Below, piece by piece: positions 1 to 12,141 of a stretch of 64,000 nt of DNA. This DNA is from Amoebophrya sp. A120 (Eukaryota; Sar; Dinophyceae; Syndiniales; Amoebophryaceae): assembly GCA_905178155.1 (NCBI GenBank), contig CAJINV010000001.1, forward strand, positions 1,539,904 through 1,603,903, read 5' to 3'. How positions within the stretch are numbered: position 1 is the stretch's first letter; every line of letters starts with the position of its first letter. Made by a program: the position numbers and the translations under genes. The notes under the pieces are model-generated. The model worked only from the letters and a program-made list of their open reading frames with translations, was not told the origin of the DNA and did not search any database.

Positions 1-350
1 GGGGAAGGCGGGAAGCACGGAGAAAGCGGGAAGCACGGGGAAGGCGGGAAGCACGGGGAAAGCGGGAAGCACAGGGAAAGCAGGTAGGAAGCACGGGGAA
101 AGCACGGGGAGAGCGGAAGGCACGGGGATAGCGGGAAGCACGGGGAAAACGGGAAGCGCGGGGAAAGCGGGAAGCACGGGGAAAACGGGGCGCGCGGGCA
201 AAGCGGGAGGCACGGGAAAGCGGGGCGCACGGGGAAAGCGGGGGGCACGGGGAAAGCGGGAAGCACGGGGAAAGCGGGCAGCACGGGGAAAGCGGGAAGC
301 ACGGGGAAAGCGGGAAGCACGGGGAAGGCGGGAAGCACGGGGAAGGCGTC
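1..350. repeat. 18-bp minisatellite, first array
   Basis: About 19 degenerate tandem copies of an 18-bp unit close to GGGAAGCACGGGGAAAGC run from the left edge of the window, so the array is probably cut by it. Copies vary between AAAGC and AAGGC at the end. The unit length is a multiple of three, which is why long false open frames appear on both strands. Confidence 0.9.
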
Positions 351-839
351 AGGTAGAGGGCCCCGGGGCCATTTTGCAGGCTAAAAAATGGCTAAATTCT
401 TCGGCTTTTCGAAAAAGCGAAAGCCGTGGGGATCTGCTTGGGGCGTTCCCCGGGTGCAGCCGGCGCGCCGCGGTGTTTTTCGGGGCCCTGGTAGCTTCGC
501 GGGCGGGCGGTTTGGGCTTTCGCTTTTCGGTTCTGTGGCGCCTGGCTAGCTTGGCAGCAGCGTACCAGGAGGCGGCGCCCAAGCGCCTAGACCCGTGTGG
601 GTTCGCCGAGTCAGCGCGCCAACAGGACCCGACCCATAGTATTTCGCAAGACCCGGCAGACGGGCACGGGGTATGTCCGAGGGTATGGGAACGTCCTTTG
701 TCACCGCCGGCGAGATCTTCGAAATCTTGGCTAAATTCGGCACCATAGGGATTTCCCTAAGGTTTTTCGCGTTTTGCTTCTAAATCTTTGCCGGGGACCC
801 ATTCCGGCAGGTGGCATCCGGGTCGTTCCAGAAAGAAAT

Positions 840-960
840 TAGCAGGGAAAATAGACAACGCAAATAGACATGAAAAATAGAACACAAAAATAGACAAAAA
901 AATAGACGGTCAAAATAGAATGCCAAAAATAGAACAAATTTAGAAGGTCATCCGGGACGG
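840..960. repeat. A-rich AAATAGA short-repeat array
   Basis: Roughly ten degenerate copies of a 10-12 bp unit near AAAAATAGAC occur one after another, and a few more AAATAGA/AAATTAGA words recur at 1115-1135. It stands out as an A-rich patch inside the GC-rich island. There is no coding potential. It could be an expanded tail of a retroposon, but I see no body attached to it. Confidence 0.7.
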
Positions 961-1163
961 TCTTCTATTTTTGAAAATTTAGAGGGTTCTGCGGCAGGGC
1001 GATTGTTTGTGTAGGATTTGGATGAAGGGTGGGGGCCTGCCCCTCTGCCGGCTCCTGTGCCTCCAGCCGGCGCTACCGGGTCGCGGGCGGTCGTGCTTTT
1101 TCAAAATCCAGAAAAAAAATAGAAGAAAATTAGAAGCACCCACCGCCCCGGGCCCTCCGATTG

Positions 1164-1336
1164 AAAGGCGGGAAGCACGGGGAAAGCGTGCGGGAAACAC
1201 GGGGAAGGCGGGAAGCACGGGGAAGGCGGGAAGCACGGGGAAAGCGTGCGGGAAACACGGGGAAGGCGGGAAGCACGGGGAAGGCGGGAAACACGGGGAA
1301 AGCGGGAAGCACGGGGAAAGCGGGAAGCACGGGCGG
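1164..1336. repeat. 18-bp minisatellite, second array
   Basis: The same 18-bp unit as in the first array returns here in about nine copies, separated from it by 800 bp of non-repetitive DNA. Some copies carry a GTGC interruption at the same unit position (near 1187 and 1246), so a higher-order unit of about 60 bp has itself been duplicated. Confidence 0.85.
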
Positions 1337-1403
1337 GCGGAGGGCGCACAGAAGGCGGGGGGCATGGGTTCGCTGGAAACGGCGCCGGCGGCCTAGCACC
1401 AGG

Positions 1404-1546
1404 CGGGCAGCTGCCCACCGCCCTCCCCCGGCGCCCTCCCTCTGTTCGCGAAGGGGAAACCGCGCCCCAGCAAGCACCAGGCTTGCAGGCGAGCAGCTGC
1501 CCACCACCCTCCCCCGGCGCCCCCCCTGCCTGCCTCTGCTCACGAG
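1404..1546. repeat. Direct duplication of a GC-rich segment
   Basis: A segment starting GGCGGGCAGCTGCCCACC near 1404 is repeated with few changes near 1488 as GGCGAGCAGCTGCCCACC, each followed by CTCCCCCGGCGCC and a CTCTG-rich stretch. The copies are about 84 bp apart. Nothing coding is apparent. Confidence 0.7.
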
Positions 1547-2210
1547 GAGGCCGGCAGAGGGCGCCACCGTCCGCCGTCTCTGTCTTGGAGGGTGCGCGCG
1601 AGGGAGGCAGACGGGGGCGGGGCAGATTTCGCGCGAGCTAACGCGGGGGGTGCCGTTGTTGTCCGGGGGTGCTGGGGGAGGGTGGTGGGCCCCTGCGCCT
1701 GGGGGGCAATGGCTGCCCCGCCCCGGCGCCCGTCCTCCATCCACGCGCGCGGCAGGGGCATCAGCGAGCCCCTTCTCTGCAAGGCTGCGCGCGGGAGAAG
1801 GGCGGGGGGGGCACCAAGGCGCGCAGGGGCGGGGCACACAGGGGGCAGGCGGCACGGGCGGGCCACACCGCAAACGCGCGGGCGGGGCGTCACGTGCCAG
1901 CGCCTCGCATGGCGCGGACTATTAGTTCCCTTGCCTCCTTCCCCCGTCCACTGGCGCCCGCCCGCTGCCGCGCTTTGCGTTGTTGCTTGGGCCTAAGGCT
2001 TGCCGCCACGCAAACGCGCGCCCAGTGCGGGCGGGGTCCTCGCGCTCGCGCAACGACGGGAACCACGGGCGCCCCATGGCGCTCCGCCTTCGTTCGTTCA
2101 GCAAGAAGCGGCGCAGATGCCTGGCCCCGTCCTGCATCAAAAATTTTCTCCCTTGCCCACCCTCTGGCGTTTTTCTTTCCCCCCTGTCCACTCGTTCACC
2201 CTCCCACTAC

Positions 2211-3457
2211 GCGACATAAGCTGCAGCCTTAGTAGCTGTTCAAGATTGCGGAGTATTACTTGCAGCGTACTATAGCCGTTCCTTCACTCCAGGCACAAGA
2301 GAAGGCACGTGCACTGCGCATCAAGAAATTGAATCTTTCGAACCTGTGTCCGAGCACGGCAAGGTTTTTGTGCCACCTTGTTTTATGGCGTAGCGCAGTA
2401 CCGGTCTTGGACGTCGTGGCATGATCTTCAACAGGAGAAGACGCTTGCAGTCCGATCACAACAAGCACAGTACTGCGCACTTTGATAGTAAGTATCCATA
2501 TCTATTGTATTTTCTGTGACAGCACGACCACTCGGAGTCAACAGCAATCCAGTACTTCTGCGGCGTCCCAGATTTTCAGTGCAAAAAGCGGATCCATGTC
2601 CAGCATTCCTTTTCATTTTCGCGTACTTAAAAGATGAAGTGCGAGAATAAGTAATGAATTTCTGTCCCCGGCGTAGTTGTGTTGTCCCTTGCATAACTAC
2701 ATAAATCGAACGAGGTCCTCGCCCAATGAACTATCACAACTTTTTACAGGAAGCAACTTTTTCTGATGACGAGTCTCTGACGAGTCAAGGCGACACAACA
2801 TACATAGCTGTAGAAGCTCCTCAGTACATTGCTTCAGAAAAAAATTTTTGACCGCAACACACGAACACAAATATATAATATCCGCTTGGACTCCACGCAA
2901 CAAATACAACCTAAACTCCTGATTATAAGCGGCCACAACTCTAGGTGTAGGCAAAATAAAAAGAAGTAGGCCCAAATTTTTACTTTTAGCTTTCTGTTTC
3001 TATACAACAAAAGAAGCGCCGCGCACGGAAAAAAAAATCGCGAACCCGAGTTGGCTTAACCGGATAGACTAGCTCCATCACCATCGGTGGATCCACAAGT
3101 TGTGTACTTAAGTATCTCTTTTGTTACCACGACGTATGTAAGAAGCTACAACGGCATCAAGTTCAAGCAGCAATCCCACAACGTTTCACTCAAGCAACCG
3201 TGACTCTGTCTCTGGATCTGCCTTTTTGTTTCTTTTTTCTTTGTATTTTTCTGAAGCGTATTTGCCTTTCGCGCACGTACTACATTCACAGCAACGTACA
3301 AGTACTAGAATCCTCGCGTCGTAGCTCGCATAAACAAACTAAAGGATCTTTTTCAATAATCTTCTCAAAAGAAAACACGTTTTACAACGCTAACGCATCG
3401 TGGATCTCAATTTTTTCAAAAACAACAGCTACCTCAAAAAAAGATAGAAGCGTGGAA
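2211..3457. other. Intergenic, 5' flank of first gene
   Basis: I see no exon-like stretch here; open frames are short and have no protein character. It should contain the promoter and any 5' untranslated exons of the gene beginning at 3458, but no TATA-like or other element can be singled out. Confidence 0.4.
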
Positions 3458-6400
3458 ATGATCATCTCTTCCACGGGCCAACATCCCGAGGATGCCGATG
3501 GCGCGAGCCTCGAGCAGCTTCTGTATGGTGAAAGTGCGCCAGCGCACTACCACAACCCCGACGGCCAGCTGGGAGCGGGAGCTTTATCGGAGGCAAAAAT
3601 CGCATTTTTTGTAGACGAGCAGGCAGCTGTGAGTCTGAGTCCCCAGGGTGTGAAAATTATTCAAATAACTGCTCAGTGCAGCAAAGAAGGCAACACTCGT
3701 TCGGTTCTCCTTTCTTTGCTCTGGTGAAGTTGTAAGTTCTCCGCTAACACTGTTCGGCGGTTTCTTTTGCGGGACTAGATTGCATCCTCACAGGGTCGGT
3801 TAAGTCCAGATGCACGTCGACCTCGTTGATGCATTGGTGACTCAGACGAGGCCCAAAAAAGTCATACGAATCGCTTTGTTGTCTCTTTCATAACACCACC
3901 AGGCCGGTGCTGGAGGTGGAGCGCAGACGGGAGGTGGAGTGCAAGATGACCTCTTTTCCTACCTGCTTTCCGGTGCTAGTACGACTCCTGGCGGTTGTTC
4001 TGCTACCGGTGAACATCATGACGGGAACTACCACGGGAGTACAACAGAGAACAACATGACCCGCGCGGAGACGCTGCAGTTCCTGGAGTCTTTCATGGAC
4101 AGCAGGCAGAATCAGCACCAGGGCGGCGGTGGCGTCGAAGAGGTGGTGCCGGGCAACAGGGGAAACGCAGGAGGCAAAGCCGGGGCAGGTGGTTGGGGCG
4201 GCAACTATAATAACAACAAAGGCTCCTCCTCCACCTCCTCCGGCCCCCAGAACAACGGGCATGATTTGTTGCAGGCGTTTCTGCAGGAAGCGAGTGGAGG
4301 AACATCGTCGTCGAACAATACGACCAACCAGCAGGGCGGGGGCAAGAACCACGTTGCGTCAGCTTCTGCCAAGTCCGGGAGCGATCTCACGGCCTGGCTC
4401 GCGTCCATCAATGAGCCGCAGCAGCCGGCAAATCCACTTTTGAGTCCTCCGGTGACTACGACAAGCGGCAATGGTATGTGTTTTCAATCCAACGCAAATA
4501 ACTTTCGCGGTGGTCAACACCCATATGGCAAGGGAGCAGAGAACATGAACATGCTGGCCGCAGGAGCCCACAAAGGCAGCGCGGACAAGTCCGGGTGCAG
4601 CGTGCCGAATGGAATGGGCGACTTGCACCACCTGCAACCGCAGAAAGGAAGGGGGGGCGGTATTTGTTAGAATCAATTGAATGATTTGTGAACGTAATGG
4701 AATCCAAGAATCGTACTCATGGATGATAAATTCGCAATCGCATTTGACTGTCATGTTTTTTGCTATTCTTGCGTGAGCGATATATGTTCGAAAAACGGAG
4801 AAACTTTTTACGTTTATTCATACTTCTAGGCTATGGATCTGCTCTCGCTTATGCTTCTCCTGCTTGTTCTCCCAACCTCGGACCCGCGGGCAACCCCCAA
4901 CAACATGCGAGTAACGCCTGGACGAATAAAGGTTCTGCTGGCACTCCCCTTCACCACCAGCCGCAGCCGTTCAGTAAGGGTGGCGGTCCGTCCAATGCTC
5001 TACCACCAGGCGGAGGAGGTGGTGGACCCTTGTACAACAAAAACAGCGGCATGTTGGGTCAGCACCAGCACCAGGTTAATAACGGGGGTATGGGCAATAA
5101 AGGAAATTCTGGCTACAACAGCAGTTTCAACGGCGCCTGGACAACGACCTCTTCAAACGGGAAACAGCACAACAATCCTACCCCAACCATGAGATTTACC
5201 GGGCCCCCGCACCAGGGTAATAAAGGTAGTACACCGAACCACACCCCCCCGCCGCCTCCACCCCCACCTCCGGCCCCGGTGCTGCCTTGTTCCGGAGGTA
5301 AGCCGCATCAATTCCACAGCTACGGCACTCCAGGAGGAGCCCCGGGATCCTCCAACAATGGCCCAACGATCGTCAAAGGCGGTCAACTGCCCTCTGCGGC
5401 TTGTTCCCCTCATCAACACGGTGGTCCCGTAGTTCTGTCGGGCGGAGTACCGCAGCCCCCCCAACCTCCGTTCCAGCCCTACAGCAACGGTCAGCAACAG
5501 CAGAAGGGCACCACAACTGCGTACAATCCCGCTGGTGCTCCTTTCGGGACCACGACCACGGGCGGCACGCTCAATCCGTCCCCGGGGACGACCGGTACTT
5601 GTTCGTCCATGCTAGGTGCAGCAATGCAGCCTGGCACGCACGGTGGAGGTGGAAAAATGATGCCGAATGGTGGTGCAAAAGGACCACAACAACTCGGTCA
5701 TCAACCGCAGCAGCACATGCCGCACCGCGGTGGGACGCTGTCCGCCACGACGACCCCACACACCAGCCCGCTACTCGGTCCAGGAGCTCCTGGTAACAAG
5801 AGCTTCTACAATAGTACCGGGAACACGATGAACAAGGGTTATCAGCCCACGAAGTACGCTACAAATTTGAACAAGGCCGGGGCTGGTAAAGGCGGGGCAC
5901 TTGTTCCCTTGACAACTGGAGGCACCTCGATGAACACGTCTTTCAAAGGGACCGGGACTGGAGGTAATATTAACATGCAAGGGCAGGGAACTTCCTCTAG
6001 TGGTGCCGCCGTCCTCCTTGTTTCCGAAGATAGCACTACCAGTACTAACGCAGGCGCGGGGAAACAAGACGTCGACCATTTTCCCAGTACTACATCCGCA
6101 GGAGCTGCGAAGAGCAGTCCCCCGTTCGTCGCTGTGAGCGCCCCCGTCCGTACCACGAGCACCAAAGCAAGCTCCATTTCCACGGTCGCGCACCAGCTGA
6201 CCGGGGACCGTGTGATAACTACCACGGCCAATGGAACGCTGCACTGCGACCTCGTGGTGACGACCAAGGGCGGCGGCGGGCCTGGAACTTCATCCGTGAC
6301 TGCGTCGCCAGCACTGAGCGCCGCCTCGGTGGACTCATCTTGTTCGGGGCGAGACAATGTCGCTTGTTCCACGATCGTGCTGGAACAAAATCCAGGTGGA

Positions 6401-9400
6401 CCTGCAGGTGAAGAAATGACACAGCTGAAGATCATCATACGGTCTTGGCGTTCGCATGGCGCCCTGATATACTTAATAAGGCCAGCGGTTCTTGTGAAGG
6501 AACTAAACACCGCTCGAATTCTATTTGGCAAGAAAGTTTATATCTTGGTTGAATTTGTTGAGATCAGATGAGATGAACCTTAACCTTTTTTAGCTTGATA
6601 TAATACTTCAAACAAAAAAATCTTAGGCGACACGACCCAGCACGGCGAGATGTTGAAAAACAACCCGGATGGACTTTTTGTCAAGCCAGAGAACAACAAG
6701 CAGCCCAAGGACCCTGCGCGCGACGCGCTGTTGGCAAAGATGCGGGCCTATCCGCCCCTGCCGGAGATTGGCGACGAGGCGTCGCCAGGGACGCTGCGCG
6801 GCGGCGATCTGATCCTGCCGCCGTCCTCGGTCATTGCTGAAACTTTGGAAAACGACCGGGCGATGCGCAACGTGCAGACGGCAGTGGATAATATCAAGGA
6901 AAAGCAAACCGGAGGGAACAAAGAAGACGATATTACAACTATTGCGGAGAAAAACACCCGGGCCGGATCGAATTACAGCAGTACGAATAGGTATCGAAGA
7001 AACATGATGGAAATAGGAGTGTTTCTTGAGCAAGTGGTTGGTGTTTGATTTGAGAATTACAATTATCTAGCGCATGTGGAATGCCATTGCGAATGCATTT
7101 GCATGGAAATAAACTACATGATCAGATGAAAAGTTCTAAGTAAAGGTGTCAAATACAAACTTACAGCCCGGGTGGAGGTGGTGTCACCCAGACCGACGGC
7201 AACAACTCTTCTGGCGACAGCACCGCTAGCAGTGGGAAGAACGAGAACAACCACTCACCAGCAGCAGAAAAGAAGAACTTTCCAGGCCAGGAAACCCATG
7301 GCTGTTCCTCGTCCACGGCTCATTCGGGGACTACCGAGGCCGAAGCGACAGCGAGCACTTCTTTTGGGAACAACAACTTGGTAACCGCGGCAAGCCCAAG
7401 CGTTACCGTTACGACGACGGTAGCTGCTGACGACGGCTGTAGCGACGACGCTCGTGTTGATCTTCATGCTGTTGGAGGAGATCATATTTCTTCGAATACC
7501 GAATCTATGACAAGCAAAAATGCAACCAAAAATACAAATGGCACTTCGACGACGACGACTTCTGAGCAAGAAGATAACAACATTGACGACAAAAATCAAC
7601 TCACGGCCTGTCCGTTGAAAAAAATGAACTACGCGAAAATGTTTCCCTCTGTATCGTATCAACTGCAAAAATGTCTGGGTCAGGAAAGAATGGGATTTGT
7701 GATGCTACCTTTGGACTTTGGATAATGATAAAATCTGTATTGCATGAACAGCATAAAGGGTGCAATTTGTGCTACGCGGAGAGGGCATTTCTCATGCGGT
7801 ATGAGTATCAGAAAGCCCTCGCAGAATCTCAGATGCTAGGGCATGCATCACAGACCTCATGGGTCATGGAAAATCTGCATGACATCTTCCAGACCCAGAC
7901 ATTTTTACATTTGATATATCGCAGAGCAACACAACTAACACAACCTCGTCCACTTCTTCGAAAGCTAGTTCACCCGGCCCGGTACCCTACCACTTGTGCA
8001 ATCGCCCTGGTGGAGGTCCCTACGCGAATTATAAAGGCGGGAATCAACACAGCAAGATGAATGAGTACCACCAGCACAAGGGTACCAGTGGTAAAAACAC
8101 GACAAAGCGCGGCGGGGGCTACAACTGGCAGGCGAATCTGCAGAATGTTTTGCGATCTTCGCCCGCGGTGGGTAGTACCGCTGTGGGGGAGCAAAAGGAA
8201 GATGCTGGAACGGAGTCGAACCTTTTCAAACTGGTCTCCGAGGTCATCGAAAGTAACGAACAGAAGGGCCAGAGGGAACAGGCAGCGAGACCTGCATCTG
8301 CGTCGTCGTCAGGAGGGGCAGATAGTGCTAGTGCAGAACAGAAGGACCACACGGTCAATGAGGTGGACCAGCCTGACGCAAGAAGTTGCCACGAGTTCCA
8401 AAAACAGGATGGTTTTGCGGTTTCCTCTCCTTCTCGTGACGGAGACAAAAAGGAGGTACTGAACGAAACGATGAATAATTGTTCGGAAGATGATGTTGAG
8501 CGGATGGCCGATGCTGAAATAAGCAGGTTGAATAAAATATTGAACGGAGAACCAGGGAAGGAAGATCCTACTGGAGAAGGGCAAGCGGTTCCGAAAGAGG
8601 GTGGGAAGAGGAAGCGGACGTCTCAAAGTGCAGCTACAATGGTTGCTGCAAGGGACGATAAAAGCTTTTTCGCACCCGAAGAGGGTGAGTCGGGACGGGA
8701 AGTGGCTGCAAGAACTGGTGCACAAGAACCAGATCTACTTTATTCCAGCGGTGCGAAAAAGCAAAAAGTCGACCACAGTCCACTGGAAACGACGGGCTCC
8801 TTCTCTCCGCACGAAATTGATTCTGAGTTGCGCGTCAGAACTTTGAAGATGGGGGGAGAAGAAAATAACGCGACCACTGGTGCAACATCGAAAAGTTCAG
8901 CGGTAGGGTCGTTGGGTATTAACCCGTCGACTACAGAAGGACCAGTAGAAGGAGTGCAATTCCCCACGACCACCACGTATCAGGGGTCGTTCGAAGACGA
9001 TATGTTGTTTTTTTCTACCGCCACCGATGAAGACTGCGTGTCCTGGGGGCAGACGCGCCTGCAGGATTGGTTTTCCTCAACGTCGGGGCAGAAAATGTCC
9101 CAGATGCAGAACATTCTCACCCCGTCCTACGCGACGAAGAATACCAGTCCGGTCGCCTCCGAGCCGCACACCACCACCGCATTGTCCTCGTCCAACGCAA
9201 CAACTTCTGGAGCAGGAGCTTCTACCACGACGACTGCTACAAAAACGACCTCAGAAATAAAGCAAACAAAGCATAATCATGCGAAAGCTGAAAACACTAA
9301 CACTTCCTCCCTAGCAATGAAAGTGAACCAGGCAACCAAGGAAGCGATTAATGGAGGCCCGAAATGGGGCGACCATTTGTTCGGCGGCGGTGGTGGAGGA

Positions 9401-9532
9401 CTTAGTGCCGCGGGAGATCATTCAGCCACCTGCTCCATCGGACAGATCGCACTCCCCCTGCCACAAGACGAAGAGTTTACGCCCGGAGGAGGCTTGCGAG
9501 ATCCCTTCGCTAAATTTTCCATGACTCTCTAG
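3458..9532 (+). CDS. Large low-complexity Gly/Asn/Gln/Thr/Ser-rich protein
   Basis: Function not recognised. Six coding blocks can be joined: 3458-3628, 3903-4659, 4830-6407, 6627-6990, 7167-7656 and 7922-9532, giving about 1,656 residues. The first four introns are canonical GT-AG (170-274 bp). The fifth is a family A introner with a TATCG duplication. All phases agree. The protein is mostly disordered, with glycine, asparagine, histidine and proline runs, including a Pro stretch near residues 445-460. Two short ordered-looking segments lie near the start (DDLFSYLL and ETLQFLESFMD), and another near the end (DCVSWGQTRLQDWF) precedes a Thr/Ser-rich tail. Such composition fits RNA-binding or condensate-forming proteins, but no RNA-binding domain is visible. 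The start at 3458 is the first ATG that fits exon 1; an upstream exon cannot be excluded. Confidence 0.7.
7657..7916. mobile_element. Introner, family A (in low-complexity gene)
   Basis: Element begins TATCAACTGCAAAAATGTC and ends with the inverted counterpart ...GATA. The 5-bp flank TATCG is present on both sides (7652-7656 and 7917-7921). Removing element plus one repeat joins a Ser codon to CAG AGC in frame. No GT-AG choice is possible. Confidence 0.9.
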
Positions 9533-12141
9533 TGGGTCAGCGCAAAAATGGAGACTCGCGCTCGAAATTATCGGGAGGATATTTTTCGGTAAAGTTTTCT
9601 TTGGATTGCAACAAACCCAACGACGGAAGTAGAACCCTAGTACGTAGACTTTATTAAAACCCAACGAAACTGCGACACAAGATTGAATGAAAAGCGCTTC
9701 TATCCGTATGAGTATAGGACGTTTCAGAAAAATAATGATGAAAATCAAAATTCAGGAAATTACTATTGGATTTGCAAGCAGGTGCAGGAGTTTTCGCTGC
9801 TCGCAATTCAGCCGAAGGCTAAGGACATAGTACCAACATTTCCGAGCTAGTACATCTAAAATTATGCTGTATACGTATATTAGTATTAGACGAACTACCC
9901 CTAAAAGAATTCCGACGTGAAACTTGCTTTTCACAAATAAATCCTCACCACACGAAGATTACGATGCCAGTTTTGCGACACCTAATTTTTTTAAGTAGCT
10001 GCACATCGCCGAGGCAAACAGCTAGCGCAAACGCAGTGCTGCGTTTTCAGTTACCTTCGCCTGCGGTGAACTACATCACAGTGCGCCAGCCCACAACTTT
10101 TTTAGTATTGGCCTTCAATCTAGACGCAACTGTATACCGAGGGGACGAGCGTAGGACGTATGCTCTACCTAGTAAAATTCGCTCTTGTTCTAGACAAAAG
10201 ATTTGTCACTTTCTTGCTATGCGAAAAATATAGACAACGACTTAATCTCAACCGCGAAAGTGGCGGCTTGCTTCAGGCACCCGGGACAATCGGTTGTCTG
10301 TTGCGTCGCAGAACTTTGATTTGATGAACACAATCAAAGTAGAAGTACAAAGTTGTCGTGTACTAGCGCATGTAGCTGTAAATAACCAAGGTCGCGTCTT
10401 CACTCTTCGATTTGGAATCACTTCGAAAATGCTGCGTGAGAGGCAGAATAACTCGATACACAAGGGTGACCTCCAGCTTCGAATGCTAGTCATCTCATGT
10501 TTTCCGAAATCGATCTCCCAACAAAACTTATCAAATGCAAAAGTGTCTGGCTCTGGGCCTGGAAGGTTGGAACTTGTCGTGCTAACTTTGGACTCTAAAA
10601 AAATCTGTATTGCATGACCAGCGAGACGAGGAGCGTAGTTTGTGCGACGCGGGGAGGGCATTTGTCGTGCGGAGTAGGCATCAGGAAGCCCCCTAGAATG
10701 AAATCTGTGATGGTAGGTCGTGCATTACAGACATCCTGGGTCATGCAAAATATGCATGACACACCCGGCAGCGGCAACATTCCACACCCAGACACTTTTG
10801 CATTTGATAAAACTCATACATAATCATTGGTGAAGTGGAAGTTTATAGGAAGCGAAGCTAAGTATTACTAGTGAACTACGATGGAAATAACAGCCGCTTT
10901 TGTGGCACAATAAAGCATCCTTCGAGCAGCCGCGCTGCGGAACGAGTACAAATAGAACACGCGACGGCTACAGTTCCTGCACCTCGCAGCAGAGCTGCAA
11001 AAAATGAACCAATGTATGCAGTAATGCTCCTCGAACGACTTCTACGAACGATTACCAAGTAGAACGAAGGAATCAATAAAGCGACGTATGATGTACTGCT
11101 ACGGACCGATGCGACAAATATTTAGTATTGATTGTGCCCTACCACAGCTAACGACTATACAAGTACTTATTTTTCTAACTCCGGTTAGTAAAAAGGGATT
11201 TTATATTGCACTGTTTGGGTAGTAGTATAACGCTCGCTCTGGTAGATCCCGGTAGGAGCACAAAAGCCGCAAAGGTACCAGGCTCTGTTCGCAGATGCTG
11301 GACGACCCGATGGATGATCTGCCTAATTGTGTGGCGCTACTTATTTTCATTTAAGCAATACTAAACTTGTTTCAAACAAGTTTGCGTGTGGTCGGCTTGC
11401 TAGTAAGTTGAAGTTGTTACCGTTGTTATCAAACGTGTTTTGTCGTGTCTTCTCGACTATTCATCTTGTGGTCGTCGTCCAGTCCTTGTCGTTATTCGTA
11501 GCTCTGCTCATCTTCTCTCTCGCTGCGAATATTAAGAAAACCAAGTGATCGTTCATGATTCTCTGGCACGAGGAACACGAAAACCGGTCGCATGAAGCAG
11601 CACAGAAATCGTATTCGTATGATTTTTGAAGCGGTCGTTATTTCTGTGTGTCGCGCCACAGCCCTCCTGCAGATCATCCGGTCAGTAAACTACTCTCTCA
11701 GAAGAATGAAACTACACCGCTCGCGACCGCTGTGATGATCAGCATTTTACGATTTTTTGATGAAAAATCAGTATATGAAAAAACAATGTTTTTGACGCGC
11801 AGTGGAGCAGCAGATGAGTCGATTTGTAAGTCGAGCTCCTCCCCAACTCTTGCTACTATTACTCACATTGATAACCCACATTTCAGCCCGTCGTGTCGTG
11901 TAAGTTGAAGTTCATTCTCCTAGAAAGAAATATTTTATTGAGGCGTCGACAGAGCAAGCACGATACTATAATAAAATACTAGTTTTTTCCACAACTTTAA
12001 CTTTTACAACTTTGTTTTTTGTGACCTGTTGGCGTTGTCTGGCGAGCTAAAGCCGATAAAGGGCCAAAGCCAAGAGTACCCCAAAGATGAATCTGAATCA
12101 CAGCCACCAAGAACAAAAAAAGTAAAGAGCCGAATGAAAAA
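9533..12141. other. Intergenic with one introner copy
   Basis: Apart from the family A introner at 10529-10809, this 2.6 kb shows no convincing exon. Removing that introner would join an open frame beginning near 10294 to a short tail ending near 10860 (about 90 residues), but the composition is like the surrounding non-coding DNA, so I do not call a gene. The 3' end of the first gene and the 5' end of the next must lie here. Confidence 0.4.
10529..10809. mobile_element. Introner, family A, apparently outside a gene
   Basis: Full-length copy beginning TATCAAATGCAAAAG and ending CATTTGATA, with perfect 5-bp flanks AAACT (10524-10528 and 10810-10814). It has the same TGTCTGG-type inverted ends as the intronic copies, but no recognised gene surrounds it. 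Confidence 0.85.

Larger units (their letters stand above)
1..2210. other. GC-rich repetitive island
   Basis: This stretch is far richer in G and C than the genes that follow and is dominated by minisatellite and duplicated segments described separately. Open frames on both strands translate to Gly/Lys/His/Glu or Pro/Cys/Phe repeats that only mirror the DNA repeat. I see no exon with normal protein character. Composition changes abruptly near 2210. It may be a repeat-rich boundary upstream of the plus-strand gene block. Confidence 0.6.

Noticed and set aside
374-748. Open frames on both strands in the first 2 kb, some over 200 codons
   Set aside because: They follow the 18-bp minisatellite and GC-rich duplications, and translations are pure repeats or Arg/Pro/Ala-rich without domain character.
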